In this document: positions 24,536 through 36,907 of the stretch, one piece after another
Layout: every line of letters starts with the position of its first letter
Numbering within the stretch: the first letter of the stretch is position 1
Assembly: GCA_032158295.1 (NCBI GenBank)
Contig: CM063255.1
Coordinates: forward strand, 6,539,501 to 6,603,500
Source of the DNA: Pycnopodia helianthoides
Taxonomy: Eukaryota; Echinodermata; Asteroidea; Forcipulatida; Asteriidae
DNA length: 64,000 nucleotides
Direction: 5' to 3'
The notes under the pieces: generated by a model
The model's database searches: none
Told to the model about the DNA's origin: nothing
The model's input: the letters and a program-made list of their open reading frames with translations, nothing else
Translations under genes and position numbers: made by a program

Positions 24536-26276
24536 ATGGCAAAATGGCGACATGCATTGCGCATGTCTACATTTGTATTTGTATTACTAAGTGACGTAGT
24601 ACCTGGTTGCCATACACACGATTCACGAGATGTTGTTATTCTTTCATACTCAATAAAAAAAACATGGATTAATATAAAAAAAATTAAATGGCCACACGCG
24701 TTTATTATAATGAAACTCGTTCAGCCGTGACGAGCGTTTCGTGAACTCACTCATGCTTCTATGTGTACAGGTCTGTTCACTCTACAAGAAAATATCTATG
24801 TTCGACCATGGAGGTAAAGTAACTCCATGGTTGGACCATCTTTATTCCTCCATGGTTGGACACAGGTCCGCCCCGTGTAAAGACTGACTTTTCAACACTA
24901 CAACGTTTCGATCCAGCATTGACCCGTGTGGAGCAAGCTACAATCAGTGTCGAAACCAACCCTGCTGATGAGATAAGTGGGTTGGGGTGGGGGGGGGGGG
25001 TTCCTGACCCGTGTAGGGAATCGCACATTGTAGCAACAATAAAATCCTATTTCACGTCGAGCACAGTGCTAGTGATGAGAGCAGAGCGTGTTTGAACCAT
25101 GTTGAAATTGTGTATAAATCAACACGGATTGCAACCGCGTGGCTTTTGACACGAATTGAAAACTTGATAGCGTGAACAGGCCGGCCGTATGTTAATTACA
25201 CAAACCCCCAAGTGAAACACACTTACAAAAATATCATCACATGAAATCTGTCCATGGCGATTCATGCACACGTATTTTGTTTTTTGTTATCACTGAACAA
25301 GCAATACAACCTGATCTGTCTGAAGGTCAGGGCGAATAGCAAACAGGAAAAGGGAGACATCTATAATAATCAGCTTGACATTTTATCGCCGGTTAATGCA
25401 ATTAAGGACCACGCAGCTTAACTCGTTCGCAGTGGGTGGCCTTCTTCTTGAAGTTGAGAGGCATGACTTACACCTCCGAATGAATTGGATTAGGAATAAC
25501 GCATACAGCATTTGGCACAAAAAAAAGAGAACCCAAAAAAAAGGGCTTTTGATAGAATTTATACTTTTGATAAATTTAAATGTTGACAAAGGTGGTGTAA
25601 ACCATATTTTATTTATTTATTTATTCAACTTTACTACTAATATCTTCATCTTCTTTTTCCGGGGGGCGGGTCAAGCAGGGATAAAGATATACAATCATGT
25701 ATATTTTGTATTTATTGAATAATTATTTTGCTTACTTATAGGAGGGTGTCAAACCATTCATTTGCGCATGTTGTCAATCTCATTTGATAAAGGGGGGGGG
25801 TGGCAAGACTGGGGTGAGATCTAGTTTTGTTCAAGGTCTAGAACGTTTACAACTAACTTGACCAAAGGAAAATAAATATTAATTTGTTAAGGATCGATTT
25901 GGCAAAAAGAAAGAGAGAGACAAAAAAAGAGGGATGCATCTTTAGAACACATTTACCTCGATTAGGCAATAAGAGACCAACGTGTTCGGAGGGCCATCAT
26001 CCGATGCCCTCCGCATCGACTGAATGAATGAAGCGTAACATGTTTGCTGAACAAATTTACAAGTATATTAAATTGCATGCAATTTAGGCCTACATTTTGT
26101 CGAGCCATTGCTCAAGCTTTCCTCACAACCTTAAACCAATCACTACTTCTTTCCATGTCACACACACACACACAAACTAAAAACAAACGAACCCGAAAGC
26201 TCCCTATTTTAATCAGGATACTTGGTTGCATATTTTTATCTCCAAGGTTGCATGCAGCACCAAAGTGTATGACATT
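24536..26276. other. Non-coding stretch
   Basis: A G-run at about 24988-25000, another at 25791-25800 and a CA repeat at 26159-26176. Around 24900-24960 is a hairpin-like acaacgtttcgatccagc similar in style to 57090-57145. No gene recognised. Confidence 0.4.
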
Positions 26277-26462
26277 AAAATTTCATTTTCACTACCTTAT
26301 GGAGACCGAGAACAAAACAGACATGGGACAACAAAGGGTCTTCATAGGGACATTCTAAAAGACTGGGTTGCTCCACAAGGAATTGTGTGTACAAAGTCTA
26401 TGAGAGGTTCTTAACTACATGGACAAAGGAAAAAAAAAAAATATGTCTCCACAGGGATGCAA
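26277..26462 (+). mobile_element. M4 element
   Basis: Opposite-orientation partner of 33601-33762. Shared landmarks: acaaagggtcttcataggga, gactgggttgctccacaagg, aattgtgtgtacaaagtcta and tctccacagggatgcaaa. No coding capacity; possibly a fragment of a longer repeat. Confidence 0.7.
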
Positions 26463-26507
26463 AAATAGGAATGTGTGTTCTGCTAGTAGCATCTAGTCAG
26501 TGCTTCA

Positions 26508-26522
26508 CCCCCCCCCCCCCCC
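26508..26522 (+). repeat. C15 homopolymer
   Basis: Fifteen consecutive C followed by ACCCC. One of several long C or G runs in the window. Confidence 0.9.
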
Positions 26523-26619
26523 ACCCCAACAATCCAATCAAACTGTTCCAAAAGAATTGATCCATAGCTTTCCATTAGCGATACTGTAGCCAGCACGACT
26601 TTTCGGAAGTGTCCCACCT

Positions 26620-26764
26620 GGGCCGAATTTCATAGAGCTGCTTTAAGCATAAAATGTAGCTAAGCGCAACAAAAAATATGCTTACCAGAAAAGGGTCATT
26701 TCTGCTTAGCAGGCAAGTGTTAAGCAATATTTTCTGCTCAAGCAGCTCTATGAAATTGGGCCCT
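26620..26764 (+). mobile_element. M1 element, short copy
   Basis: Ends GGGCCGAATTTCATAGAGCT and the inverted AGCTCTATGAAATTGGGCCC. The interior is rich in GCTTAGC/GCTAAGC-type words that allow further pairing. Other copies: 31965, 39895, 40126 and a diverged one at 30760. Confidence 0.88.
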
Positions 26765-26835
26765 GGTTGTGTTAAGCTACAAGGATCGGCTGGCTATGGT
26801 ATGAGAAAATACAGCACTACCATGCGAAGAATGAA

Positions 26836-27198
26836 TTAAAGGCACTGGACATATATTGGTAATTACTCAAAATAATTGTTAGCATAAAAACTTACTTGGT
26901 AAACGAGCAATGGAGAGCTGTTGATAGTATAAAACATTGTGAGAAACGGCTCCCTCTGAAGTAACGTAGTTTTTGAGAAAGACGTAATTATTTGAATTGA
27001 TTTCGGGACCTCACGCGTCAAGCACCTGAAAGCACACAACTTCGTGTGACAATGGTGTTTTTTCTTCCATATTATCTCGCAACTTCGACGACCAATTGAG
27101 TTCAAATTTTCACAGGTTTGTTATTTTGTGCATATGTTGAGAAACACCAAGTGGGAAGACTGGTCTTTGACAATTACCAAAGGTGTCCAGTGTCTTTA
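26836..27198 (-). mobile_element. T3 element, palindrome half-deleted
   Basis: TTAAAGGCACTGGACATATA to AAGGTGTCCAGTGTCTTTA. The central palindrome is broken: only cctcacgcgt (about 27009-27018) remains before tcaagcacctg, against the intact copies at 13465 and 22986. Confidence 0.88.
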
Positions 27199-28337
27199 GG
27201 GAATGCATTGTTTGGAAGCATTATCTTCTTCACAACGGTAATGTTGAAAGAAAATAACAATGCTCAACGTGTATAGCATATGTGATGCTCCTATATCGTC
27301 AAGGCATACGTCGTATCTCGCATAAAATTGCTCCATTCATCTGGGCTATTTGAGATTTCAAATTCGCGCGCAAAAAGTGTTATTTTAGGTAATCCGACTA
27401 ATTGTTTGCACAGACACGAAGATATCCAACCATAACACCTTCCCCTGTAATATAATGATAACAGCGAACACATCTGTAGACCTAGAGATTTGGGGAAAAA
27501 CTCACAAGACCGTATTTTGTGACTTTCCTGCCTATAGCTTTTTAATCATTGACCGTTTTTGTTGTTGTTGCTTATTCAATTATTTCGTGATTGTTATGTG
27601 TTTGTGTTCATTGCATTGAATGAGCAAAATATAAATCACTAAATTATAAATTTCTTTATTATTTATTTATATGGACCATTATATCCTTTTCTGAAATTTT
27701 AATGCCATTAATGTCTACTTGACCTACCCCCACTTTCTGTCAAATTTTTGGATTAACCCCTCAATCTCAAAGTCTCTTCAAACCCTTAACTTTTATCTAA
27801 ACAAAAAAATATATATATATAAAATAAAGTAAAACTAAAAATACCAACTGTTTCTGAGTAAAATGATTAACACTAACAATCCTCGTAAATTCTTGATTTC
27901 AAGCGGAACACACTTTTTTCTTTGAAGACCCTTTTCCCCCCCTTTGGCCATGTACATTTTACCGATTTCGTGTCAATCAATTCTGACCTTTCTGTTAACA
28001 AACAGAATTCAAATTAACAAAGCCGGTCCCGAAAGGGCAGCACATAAATATTGACGAATAAGTTTCATGAAAAAATGAATTTATGATTGGAATATTTATG
28101 TAGTCTTTCACGACTTGCACATTTTGCCATCACTTTGCGATGTGTCCTGATGAGCGAAAAGGCGCTGTACCTAAAGATAGATGGGTTATTGACGCAGACA
28201 ACAATCAAGTAAAATTTGACACATCATAACCTCTTGGCATTTTAAAGTTCAATTGCAAAAATAGAAGTTAAGAATAATTCCATTCCCTGATTGCACAGCT
28301 TTTGTGAGGATTGCATCCAAGCAGTTACCTGATGGAT
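27199..28337. other. Non-coding stretch
   Basis: AT-rich; (AT)n at about 27808-27820. No gene or recognised repeat. Confidence 0.45.
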
Positions 28338-28768
28338 TTAAAGGTAGGATTTGTCAAAGTAAAGCTGAGTTATATAGGTGCCATCATCAAGAAAGATACA
28401 ATAAAAGTCACTTGTGAAAGTTGCAGTTGAAGACAGATTTTTGTTGCTGAGAAAACAGAAAAAAACAAAACAAAACAAAAACACCGTCACGGTATTTTCA
28501 TCAAGAACGTCAAATCCATCAAAAATTAGCGAGGTGACTGCGGGTAACAACCGTATCTCCTGCTGTATTGACAACAGCTTTCAAACGACATTTTGGATTT
28601 TTCCCAAAGTCGCCTGCAAGCGATCTTTGGGGATTCAATTTAGTCGACATACTTTGCATTGACTTCTAATCAATTTCCCAGGATATTTCCCACCATTACC
28701 ACATTCGGCTTACGGATAAAAGTTACACAATATCTACATTACCAAAGTATATGACCGTATACCTTTAA
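28338..28768 (+). mobile_element. T5 element, near full length (431 bp)
   Basis: TTAAAGGTAGGATTTGTCAA at the left and GACCGTATACCTTTAA at the right, bounded by TTAA. Shares cacggtattttcatcaagaa and gcgaggtgactgcgggtaac with 7577 and the 2040 copy. Confidence 0.8.
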
Positions 28769-30759
28769 TCAAAACACACTTGTGTATCACTCTCAAATAC
28801 ATTTCCGCTGTAATGCAACACACATGCCCTGATTACATGGCACTGCTTACAGAATCACATGCACGCTTCACAGGCTGCCGCAAGTGCAAAATCAATTGGT
28901 AACCAGTGCCAAGAAATTGGGTCCTCTTTGCATGTATACTTGTTATACCTCTGTCTTGAATGCTGTATTTTCATTGGCGCAGAACGATCACATGAGCGGG
29001 CAACAAATATCCATGTACCACTCTCCTCTCACACACGCGCGCGCGTCGTACAACTTTCTGTGCAGCAAAGGATCGAGATTATCATCGTTTCGATGAAATT
29101 GGAGTCCTTCAGATGAGGAAAATATTACTAAGAATTCAAGACAGAGGTATAACAAAACAATTGTTGCCTGCTGTGACATGGTCCATGGGTTTTGATAACA
29201 AGCAGCACTTTGTAAACCATTTCAAGGTGCTACGTATGTATGTATAAATTATATGTAAAACGAGTCTTAACATTTCAAACATAGCTCTGCCTACCTGCTG
29301 AACAAAAACCTAAAAACGGTTGTAAAAAGCGCTATATAAGAAACCTGCGTACAATTTGTTTCACGTGATTGGTTCTAGAAACAAATAAAATTGTTTCAGC
29401 TGTTTTCATTCAATCACCGTAAAATTAATTCAAAGCTTTCTTATATTTAACGGCACACTATAGATCACATGCCGCCAAGCATTCAACCTCCCCGGCCACC
29501 CCTGCCCCAGCAAATGACTCCCACCCCTACCCCTCACCCGACCTGGGCAAAACAATTCCACTCTCCTCTGGGTACACTGTTTCCTTTCTGCACATGAAAA
29601 CATTTTTATTTATTTTTTTACTATAATCACGTTGGTACAAAGTTTGTGTAAACACAAATAAATCAATCCATTACAAACATGTTGCTGTATATCTCTAAAA
29701 TTTGCGGTTAGGGTATAATTAAAAGAAATTAAACAAATAAACAAGCAAACAAAAGAAAACAACATCTGCGCATAAAGGTTCAATTGTATCTCTGGAACTA
29801 ACTATGCACAAAAAAACACAGTGGTAATTTTCGCAGGATAAAGCTAATTGATTAGGATGATCAATATTTCCATCTGAAATGCTGTCGATGATTTGCTCTC
29901 CCTTTAAATCAAACTCAAACAAGTGGAGTATTTGCCGAACCCAGATAATTCAATGTACATTGATCATGGTTTTTTTTTCACAAAAAAAAAGGATCTACAA
30001 TGCTGTACCCTTTACTTCCATGCATCATCAGCTAGTGGGAAACACCTCACATGCGTTCCAGCCTTGAGAATAATTGACATAATCCAGCCAACCATCTAGC
30101 TCACTGGTGGCACACACGCACACCCCCCCCCCTCCCCATCCAACCCCTATTTGATCACGAAACACAAACGACACGTGGGTAAACAATTCATAAAATCCTT
30201 ACCACAACAGCTTTGACAAAAAAAGCTAAAGCTAACAAATTAGAATTCCTTTCAAGTAATTGAAAATAATATCGACTCGAAATGCGGACAAATACCTCGG
30301 CACCGGAGAGATAGACCACAGATCCGAGTGGGATCCAAGCCGCTTTGCTCTCCCTTTTTTTTTATTTTTTGTTTTACTTAAGCTAATATTTGTTTAGCGG
30401 GTCGACGAATGATAACAATTGCTTATTAATTAATGGTGACATTCAAGGAAATTATCAACTTTGTTTGATTAAACACTTCTGTAGAATTTCAATGGCAACT
30501 TCTTTTTCCCTTTTTTGTTGGTATGTGGCAAAGGCAATTTTAACAGGGACTTTGTCTGTGTTTGAGATAAACATATTTCTCTGGGGGGGGGGATTTGTCC
30601 CGGTCCCGGTTTACTAACTGTACTTTAGCTATGCTGTAATAGTATTCCAAACCAATTAATGTCTCATCTTTAGGAGAAAAGGGCGATCACTTCAAAGGAA
30701 CCTTATCTGTTTATGACACCCAAAAATGCTAAACACAGTGAAAGAAGTGGCTGTGCCTA
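28769..30759. other. Non-coding stretch
   Basis: Contains CGCGCGCG at about 29037-29046 (Z-DNA-prone), an S1 tail copy listed separately, T and A runs near 29969-29990, C-run near 30124-30133 and a G-run near 30583. No gene recognised. Confidence 0.4.
29195..29345 (+). mobile_element. S1 SINE, 3' tail fragment
   Basis: From cactttgtaaaccatttcaa through ggtgctacgtatg to agcgctatataagaa. The same order, caccttgtaaacc...ggtgctatgtaaaa...gctatataagaag, occurs at 52785-52940. Confidence 0.6.
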
Positions 30760-30955
30760 TAACTTTATAAAGCCCTTATACACACACAAACTTGCTAAGC
30801 ACATAAATAATCTTGCTTAGCAGAAACAGGTTGCCAGCTAGCAATCCATGAAGTTAACAATGTTGCCACTGGTGTTGCACTCATTTTTTTTACTCAGCAA
30901 ACAAATTTGCTAAGCAGCATTTTCTGCTAAACAGCTTATTGAAATTGGGTCCTGA
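30760..30955. mobile_element. M1 element, diverged copy
   Basis: Right end agcttattgaaattgggtcc and internal ttgctaagcagcattttctg and cttgcttagcagaaacaggt match M1. The left terminus (aaagcccttatacac) is changed. Confidence 0.65.
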
Positions 30956-31051
30956 TTTGAACAGTGTAAAGTGTAAAGTGTTCCCCATGTTAGTGGGAAA
31001 TAACGAGGGACGCATAGGTCGAATAAAGTTTCGTGACGCAGTATCAGATAG

Positions 31052-31175
31052 CCACACAATCAGGTAGGGACTAACAAGCCAATCTATGCAAGGCTCTGGT
31101 CTGAGGTGGGATTTGAACCGGGGTCCACGTAGGGAAAAGGCTTGGAAAGAAACCACTGAGCCAACCCGAACGCTC
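31052..31175 (-). mobile_element. S3 tRNA-like repeat
   Basis: Minus strand: ggttggctcagtggtttc (A-box region), gaccccggttcaaatcccac (B box), then ctacctgattgtgtgg. The second copy at 51190-51310 shares the B box and the acctgattgtgtgg tail. Confidence 0.7.
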
Positions 31176-31190
31176 TTCCGACCATAATTT

Positions 31191-31384
31191 ATTCGCTACT
31201 TGCACGGATCGGCCATGTGCGTGTAGAGCCTCGATTTCATGCTTAATTTGCATTGTATTTATGTATCTGTTTGGATGAAAGTGTCATTACATTACCATGA
31301 CAATACAGAGTTATATAATGCTTCTATTGACCGCTGTCCCCAATTCGAGGCTCTACACGCAAATGGCTGACCGCGCAAAAGGGC
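31191..31384 (+). mobile_element. M2 element
   Basis: Left arm ggccatgtgcgtgtagagcc and right arm ggctctacacgcaaatggct are inverted repeats of about 35 bp, with a ~110-bp interior. The opposite-orientation copy is at 60647-60840. It lies directly beside S3. Confidence 0.88.
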
Positions 31385-31964
31385 AAACCACTCATCTTTG
31401 CTCAAACTCACTCCAGCCTTTGCAGACAGGGCACCCGGTCAGGTAATCTAACTGAACCGCTTGAATGCAATTATTCTCAACAAACACATAAATACAGAAC
31501 GAGCTCGTAAGAAAAAGGGAAAGATTTACTGCCAGTATTGGCTCTGACAGCCAATTAAACTCCAAACAAATTTGCGCTCTTTCCGCATCTGAGATAATTT
31601 ACTGACTGTCACATTTAATAAAAGGGTCTGGACGGACCTAACTTTCTAAAGTGACCCAATTAGTTCCCGAGAATCAATTTTGACGGGCACTAATAAATCT
31701 CTCAGAAACAAATATCTTTTGTGAGTTGATTTAGTCTCTGGAATTGTTTCAGGCGGTGGTCCAGTCATTGTTTATCTCTAGTTTAATTATCCGTTACTGA
31801 AAGTATACAGATGCTGTTTCCCCAACTTCCCCTAAATATAGTGTACAAAATGCCTTTAAATCTAAAAGTACATACATTTACGTCATGGAAGGGTTGCCAG
31901 CTAATGCTGAGGCAGGCCCTGATTTACCTGCAGACCACAGAGGCCATGGCCTTTGTTGCCCTAC
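31385..31964. other. Non-coding stretch
   Basis: No gene or repeat recognised between M2 and M1. Confidence 0.45.
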
Positions 31965-32158
31965 GCCCAATTTCATAGAGCTGCTCAAGCAGAAAATGTT
32001 GCTTAACGATTTTCTGCTGAGCAGAAATCAGCAGGATACCAGCCAAGAACTGCACATGGGACATGGTATTTTGGCCGGTAACCTTATACTGGTAAGCATA
32101 ATTTTGTTGTGCTTAGCTGCTTTTTGTGCTTAAGTAGCTCTATGAAATTGGGCCCTGG
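31965..32158 (+). mobile_element. M1 element, full length (194 bp)
   Basis: GCCCAATTTCATAGAGCTGC to GTAGCTCTATGAAATTGGGC followed by CCTGG. Internal ggataccagccaagaactgc and ggtaaccttatactggtaag match 39895. Confidence 0.9.
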
Positions 32159-32314
32159 TCTTGGTGCCCTTGCAGTAAAAGTTTTCCATATACTTAAAGA
32201 TTTTCCAGTGGAAGTTCCCTTTATGCGAAAATGAGAGTGGCCTTGCCCTCTCACAGATTAAGTTGCAGGCCTGGTGAGCTACACATAATGTTTGTCGACC
32301 CAGTAAGTAAATAA

Positions 32315-32453
32315 TGTCTCTGTGTTCCCCCATTGTTTGGCTTTCTTTCCAGCGTCGTCCCTATTGGTGTTGAACACAAACAAAATTGAACCGAGGACGC
32401 CCTCGGTGTGAGTCAGCCACCAAAATCCATTTTCTTAAAGTCCTCCGTTTAAA
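32315..32453 (+). mobile_element. M6 element
   Basis: Shares with 34662-34799 cccattgtttgg, a gcgacgccctc-like centre and the right end ttaaagtcctc(c/g)gttt. Here the left arm is eroded, and an internal accgaggacgccctcggt forms a small hairpin. Confidence 0.55.
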
Positions 32454-32528
32454 TACATTGTTAGCATTCCTTAAAACATTTGTCTCTTATATGGATGTGC
32501 CTTGTTTTAAAACTGATTTAATGTCACA

Positions 32529-32973
32529 TTAAAGGGGCTCTGTCATCATGATCAAAGCTGGCCTGTGGCTGTCCGCGGAATAGACCGATCAAACATTTAT
32601 TCTCCGCCCCTTACGTTTTGACCAATCACAACCTTTGCTATGCCACCGAAAGTCCGACACGCTAATATCCCATTAGAAAAGTAAACATGCGTGCGCGCGT
32701 ACTTAAAGCGCGCACGTTCATGTCGTAAGTGTGGCATTGGAGAAATGCACATGTGATGCCCCGTGTGCAGTGGTGATGCAGCCAATGATGTGATTGGTCA
32801 ATATGTTAAGGGGGTGGGGTTTAAACTCTCGCCCACTTACAGCACGCGCGAGCGCACTTTCCATATATTTGATGGGGATGGAAGGCGCGCGCGTGTAGTC
32901 ACTGGGCGAGTGTTCATAATTACATATCCATGTGTACAGCCACTACTTTGATCATGACAACAAAGCTCCTTTA
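32529..32973 (+). mobile_element. T6 element, TTAA-flanked with CG-rich interior
   Basis: Left end TTAAAGGGGCTCTGTCATCA continuing tgatcaaagctgg; the right end reads (reverse complement) aaaggagctttgttgtcatg then atcaaagtagtgg. The TIR is about 40 bp with mismatches, and the right TTAA has become TTAT. The interior holds alternating purine-pyrimidine words (gtgcgcgcgtac, aagcgcgcacg, ggcgcgcgcgtg). Only copy seen here. Confidence 0.8.
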
Positions 32974-33600
32974 TCATCGGGCTTATTTCGATTTAGGCAA
33001 CCAAAATAAGCAACAGTTATGAGGTTTCAAACGCTACATTTCCTTGACTCTGACAGTATTGAGTTTGTTTGGTCTAAATATTTATCTAAAAGCTTGGTGC
33101 GGCGGTATGAACTTTACAATCAGCGAGCTTTTCTGTACTTTAACTTGAACTATCCAAATAACCACATTTTAACAATGCCAATTCGGAATAAAGCGTCAGT
33201 AGTAATGCACCGAGAATACAAGTTAGGACCTGTCGAGCAGGACGCGGACTCACCTGAAGGATTATAACGTGGGTAAAATAGCCCAACACCCAGGAGAGAC
33301 GGCGCGGGGGTTTTGGTATAACTGTCCAGGGATCAAGATGCATGCAATTTCAAAGCAAACTTGACAGGCCGAATCAAAAATAAATTACGCCTCGTGTGTG
33401 TGGGACTGAATTTGTCATGAAATTGCCTGTAAATTTGTGTGGACAGTTTAATCTTTTGATATTCCCCCCTGACCAACGACGACTCGGACCAAAGCTGAGG
33501 AGTTTGTGAATGATTGTTACTGTCCTTAAAAACAGTTCTAAAAACTTAAAATTCTCAAATTTGTTTTCAATATCACACGAACACACACACATTCAATTGT
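32974..33600. other. Non-coding stretch
   Basis: No gene or repeat recognised. The open frame at 33019-33267 has no domain. Confidence 0.4.
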
Positions 33601-33762
33601 TTGCATCCCTGTGGAGACATCTTTTGTTCTTTCCTTTGTCCCTGTAGTTAAGAACCTCCCATAGACTTCGTACACAAAATTCCTTGTGGAGCAACCCAGT
33701 CTTTAGAATTTCCCTATGGAGACCCTTTGTTATCCCTTCTCTGTTTTGTGAAAATGAAATCA
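33601..33762 (-). mobile_element. M4 element
   Basis: Inverse of 26277-26462: ttgcatccctgtggagacat, ccttgtggagcaacccagtc, tccctatggagaccctttgt. Confidence 0.72.
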
Positions 33763-34275
33763 CATCAACAGACTGTGTGCAAGTCTCGCGCACAATGATA
33801 AAACAGCTCGGACGAATACCTTTATGGATTCAACTCTTATTGTTCATATTTATACAAATTTCGCGAAAAATAGATACACCCTAGCAATTTGTTATAAATA
33901 TGATTTCATTTTGTTTTTATTTTTATTTTTTATGTAATAAAAACTTTTTGTTGAATCTAACATTGAAACAAAATCAACACTTTGGATGAGGATGTTTACC
34001 TATTTAAAAAACCCATTTGCCAATCAACCCTGGTTTTGCAAGACAATTACAGAGATTTAATGATGAACGTCAGTTGGGAACAGTTATTAAATGTTTGCAG
34101 CTTAACCAGTAAGGGAGGTCAAGTCTTATTCTCTGTGTTGTTGTTGGTAACTAAAATTTATTTTACCGTTGACCGTATTTCATGGCTAAGTTTTACTTTC
34201 CCAGCGATGTGGTAAAGTTGTTATAGCCAATGAGCTACGTCTCGAAAGCTAAAGCATTTATGGTGAAGTATCCTG

Positions 34276-34375
34276 CTGGAGGACACAGATGCCACGACCG
34301 GGACACGAACCAACACTCTGCTGATCAGAAACACCATAGATTGATTCCGGTGCTCTTAACCGCTCGCGATACAAT
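34276..34375 (-). mobile_element. S1 SINE, tRNA-like head
   Basis: Minus strand: gcggttaagagcaccggaat, then ggtgtttctgatcagcagag and ttggttcgtgtcccggtcgt. Same order as the heads at 43147 and 52297, but the anticodon region is mutated (caatcta in place of caaactc). Confidence 0.7.
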
Positions 34376-34661
34376 TGTGTGATGAAGACTTCGATCAGGA
34401 AGAGTAAATGAATGCATGTCCTCATTCTGTGCCTGATCTCTTAAATTGACCCAAGTGTCTACTAAAATCTTTTTGGGTGCCGGCATAGGGTGGGGAAAAA
34501 AACCGAAGAACAATTGTAAAAAAAATATATATTAAAAACAAGTTTCCAAAAACACAATAAATCATGCAATAGAAGAACGTTGAGGTGGAGTGGGGGAAAA
34601 ATAGATAACACACATAAACACAAACACACCCATTATACACCCACATGTTTGTGAATAGTGT

Positions 34662-34799
34662 AAACCGAGGACCCCTCTTTGTTCTCCCATTGTTTGGACT
34701 TCAATTTTGTTTTCTTTTTGCGACGCCCTCATTGGTTTTGTACACGAAAGCTCACCGAGTACTGTTCCCGGATGCCTTTTGTTAAAGTCCTCGGTTTGA
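34662..34799 (+). mobile_element. M6 element (138 bp)
   Basis: aaaccgaggac at the left and gtcctcggttt at the right are perfect 11-bp inverted repeats. Compare 32315-32453 and the single arm caaaccgaggactt at 3709. Confidence 0.7.
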
Positions 34800-36624
34800 A
34801 TGCGTATATACATGTTCACCCATAGACACACACACAACAAATATTCAGCTGTTTTTATCATGGTTACTGTTTTTGTTCTCCTAGATAAACACTTTCCTGA
34901 TGTTAATGTAACAATGTGGCACAATGGTTGAAGGGCTTCGGGACTAATCTTTCGAAAGATGTTAATCTATTATTCAATCTGATAAGCCCAGGGAGTTTGA
35001 TCGTCATGTGTATTAACAGGGCGGCTAATCCCTACGAGGTATACGGTGTTGCCAAATATTTGTGAGCGGTTGGAATTCATAAATAAAATGCAAATGAAAT
35101 GCTGTGAAACAATCAGAGTTTGTTTTGCTAACCGTGTGGTGATTGGTTTAATGGTGTAGTCAGTAATTTCATGGTCCCGACATGGTACCGCAACGCAGAG
35201 TTTCAGCCATTACATGGGGTCAGATTTACCAATCTTAAATCGTTAGTTATCGTGAAAATACATGGTATTTGATTGTTTATAATGGTCTGGTGTAACTCTT
35301 AGTAACAGCATTCGTGTTTTCAAAACAACAAATCCACTTTTATCAACAGTCCTTTAAAATAAACATGATATCACAGATACAGGGAATCCATCAACGACGG
35401 CAATACAGCGTTCTAAAAAGGTATATCCATTTAGAAATATAACCTATGGAATACAAATGTGTAATTATTTACATAATGAGCTGATTATGCACACATCTAT
35501 TCCCGGCTGCATTGCAAATCTTTAATTTTAGCTTTCCCTTTAAAGGCCTGTCTGGTAAATTTGGCTATTCGCCTGTGTCAGGTGATGCCCTTTCAGAACC
35601 TTCCCCCATCCCAAATGAGATTTAGAAAAAACACACACAAATGAATGGTTGATACATTACATAGCTCCTTCATTATGTCTCTTTAGGACAATAATAACAA
35701 AACTATACCAGTTGATAGTTGGCAATGCTTATCTCATCATACCGAGAGATAAACCATAGAGAAAGGATAAACTAACTGATAGCCCCCAAATGAAAATGAC
35801 TGGTTAAGCAACTCCATGTGATAATGTTACATTTTTTTGGCAATACACACTTTTCTTCTGACATCGCTAAGCTGCATCTATATAGAGAGCAATAAAGGTA
35901 ACCGACGGCAGGACTCTCCATGTTCCATCAAATCCTGCACAAGTATACACTTCCATTGAATGTACTCCTACCCCGGGAACAAAGGACCCATCAATTTATC
36001 ACTCCATGTATAATGCTTACTATCAAGATAATGTATTATAAATTATATCCAACCACTGTGGTAGGTCGGTCACAACGTCTCCGTGTACATCTTTCTTCAA
36101 ACATCAATTTCGAATGGTTTAATGTCCGCAAACCCAGGACAAACACAGACCAGATTGCTTCGAGATTGAATTTTCTTGGAAATGTTGGCGTTTAGCTGAG
36201 GCTCAAGAATGTGCAATAATAAGCTTTCTGCCGTCGTCTCTCATTCCCTTGTAGTATAAGACTACCAGTGTTTTTCTTTTTGGGGGTTTAATTTGATGTT
36301 CTGTTACAGGAAAAAAAGAGGGCTTATCCCCCAACATTGTGGAATTCAGTTGATGGATACACACCCTTCAAATATCACACAACTCTTTACACTAATGGGT
36401 TGTGTATTTTGAATCTGTAAATAATACAGTTTGGGTAAAAACATTTACTGTCCAGTGGGTTTTTGTCAAACAGCTGTTACCATTACCATAACAAATTACA
36501 AGCTGTGGCCTTTTTTATTTATATATACAGTTCTTGTCAATTGCTAGGTTAATGCCATCATTCAGCTTTATTTGTGTTAGGTTTTCACTCTTATTCATTT
36601 AGGTAGGACATTAACCCTTTGGTG
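34800..36624. other. Non-coding stretch, no repeat family identified
   Basis: About 1.8 kb of unique-looking AT-rich sequence. The open frame at 35920-36195 has no recognised domain. Confidence 0.45.
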
Positions 36625-36907
36625 AACTAAAAAGGTGGGATAATAGATTGGTTTCTGGCAATTTAAGCAGACATTTACAAACGGACACAATGTAAAGTCA
36701 AATCACTCAAATTTGCCCCGGGGTGAGTTTGGTATATTCAAATTGTTCTTTTTTAACATACTTTCATTGATTTCTCATCAGCGGGGGATTTCAGACAAAA
36801 CAAATTCGCAGGATGCCTACCATAATTCCCCTATTCATAACAAAGTAGGGCTTTCGCATGGGAAAACAAAAATTGTAATCATTACCAAAGTATGACCCTA
36901 TCTTTAA
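36625..36907 (+). mobile_element. T5 element, right two-thirds
   Basis: Contains attcgcaggatgcctaccat, aaagtagggctttcgcatgg and ends AAAGTATGACCCTATCTTTAA. The final TTAA is also the first TTAA of the T1 copy that follows. Confidence 0.7.

Noticed and set aside
31885..32133. 82-residue open frame ending in a hydrophobic stretch
   Set aside because: Mostly inside an M1 element, whose other copies do not keep the frame.
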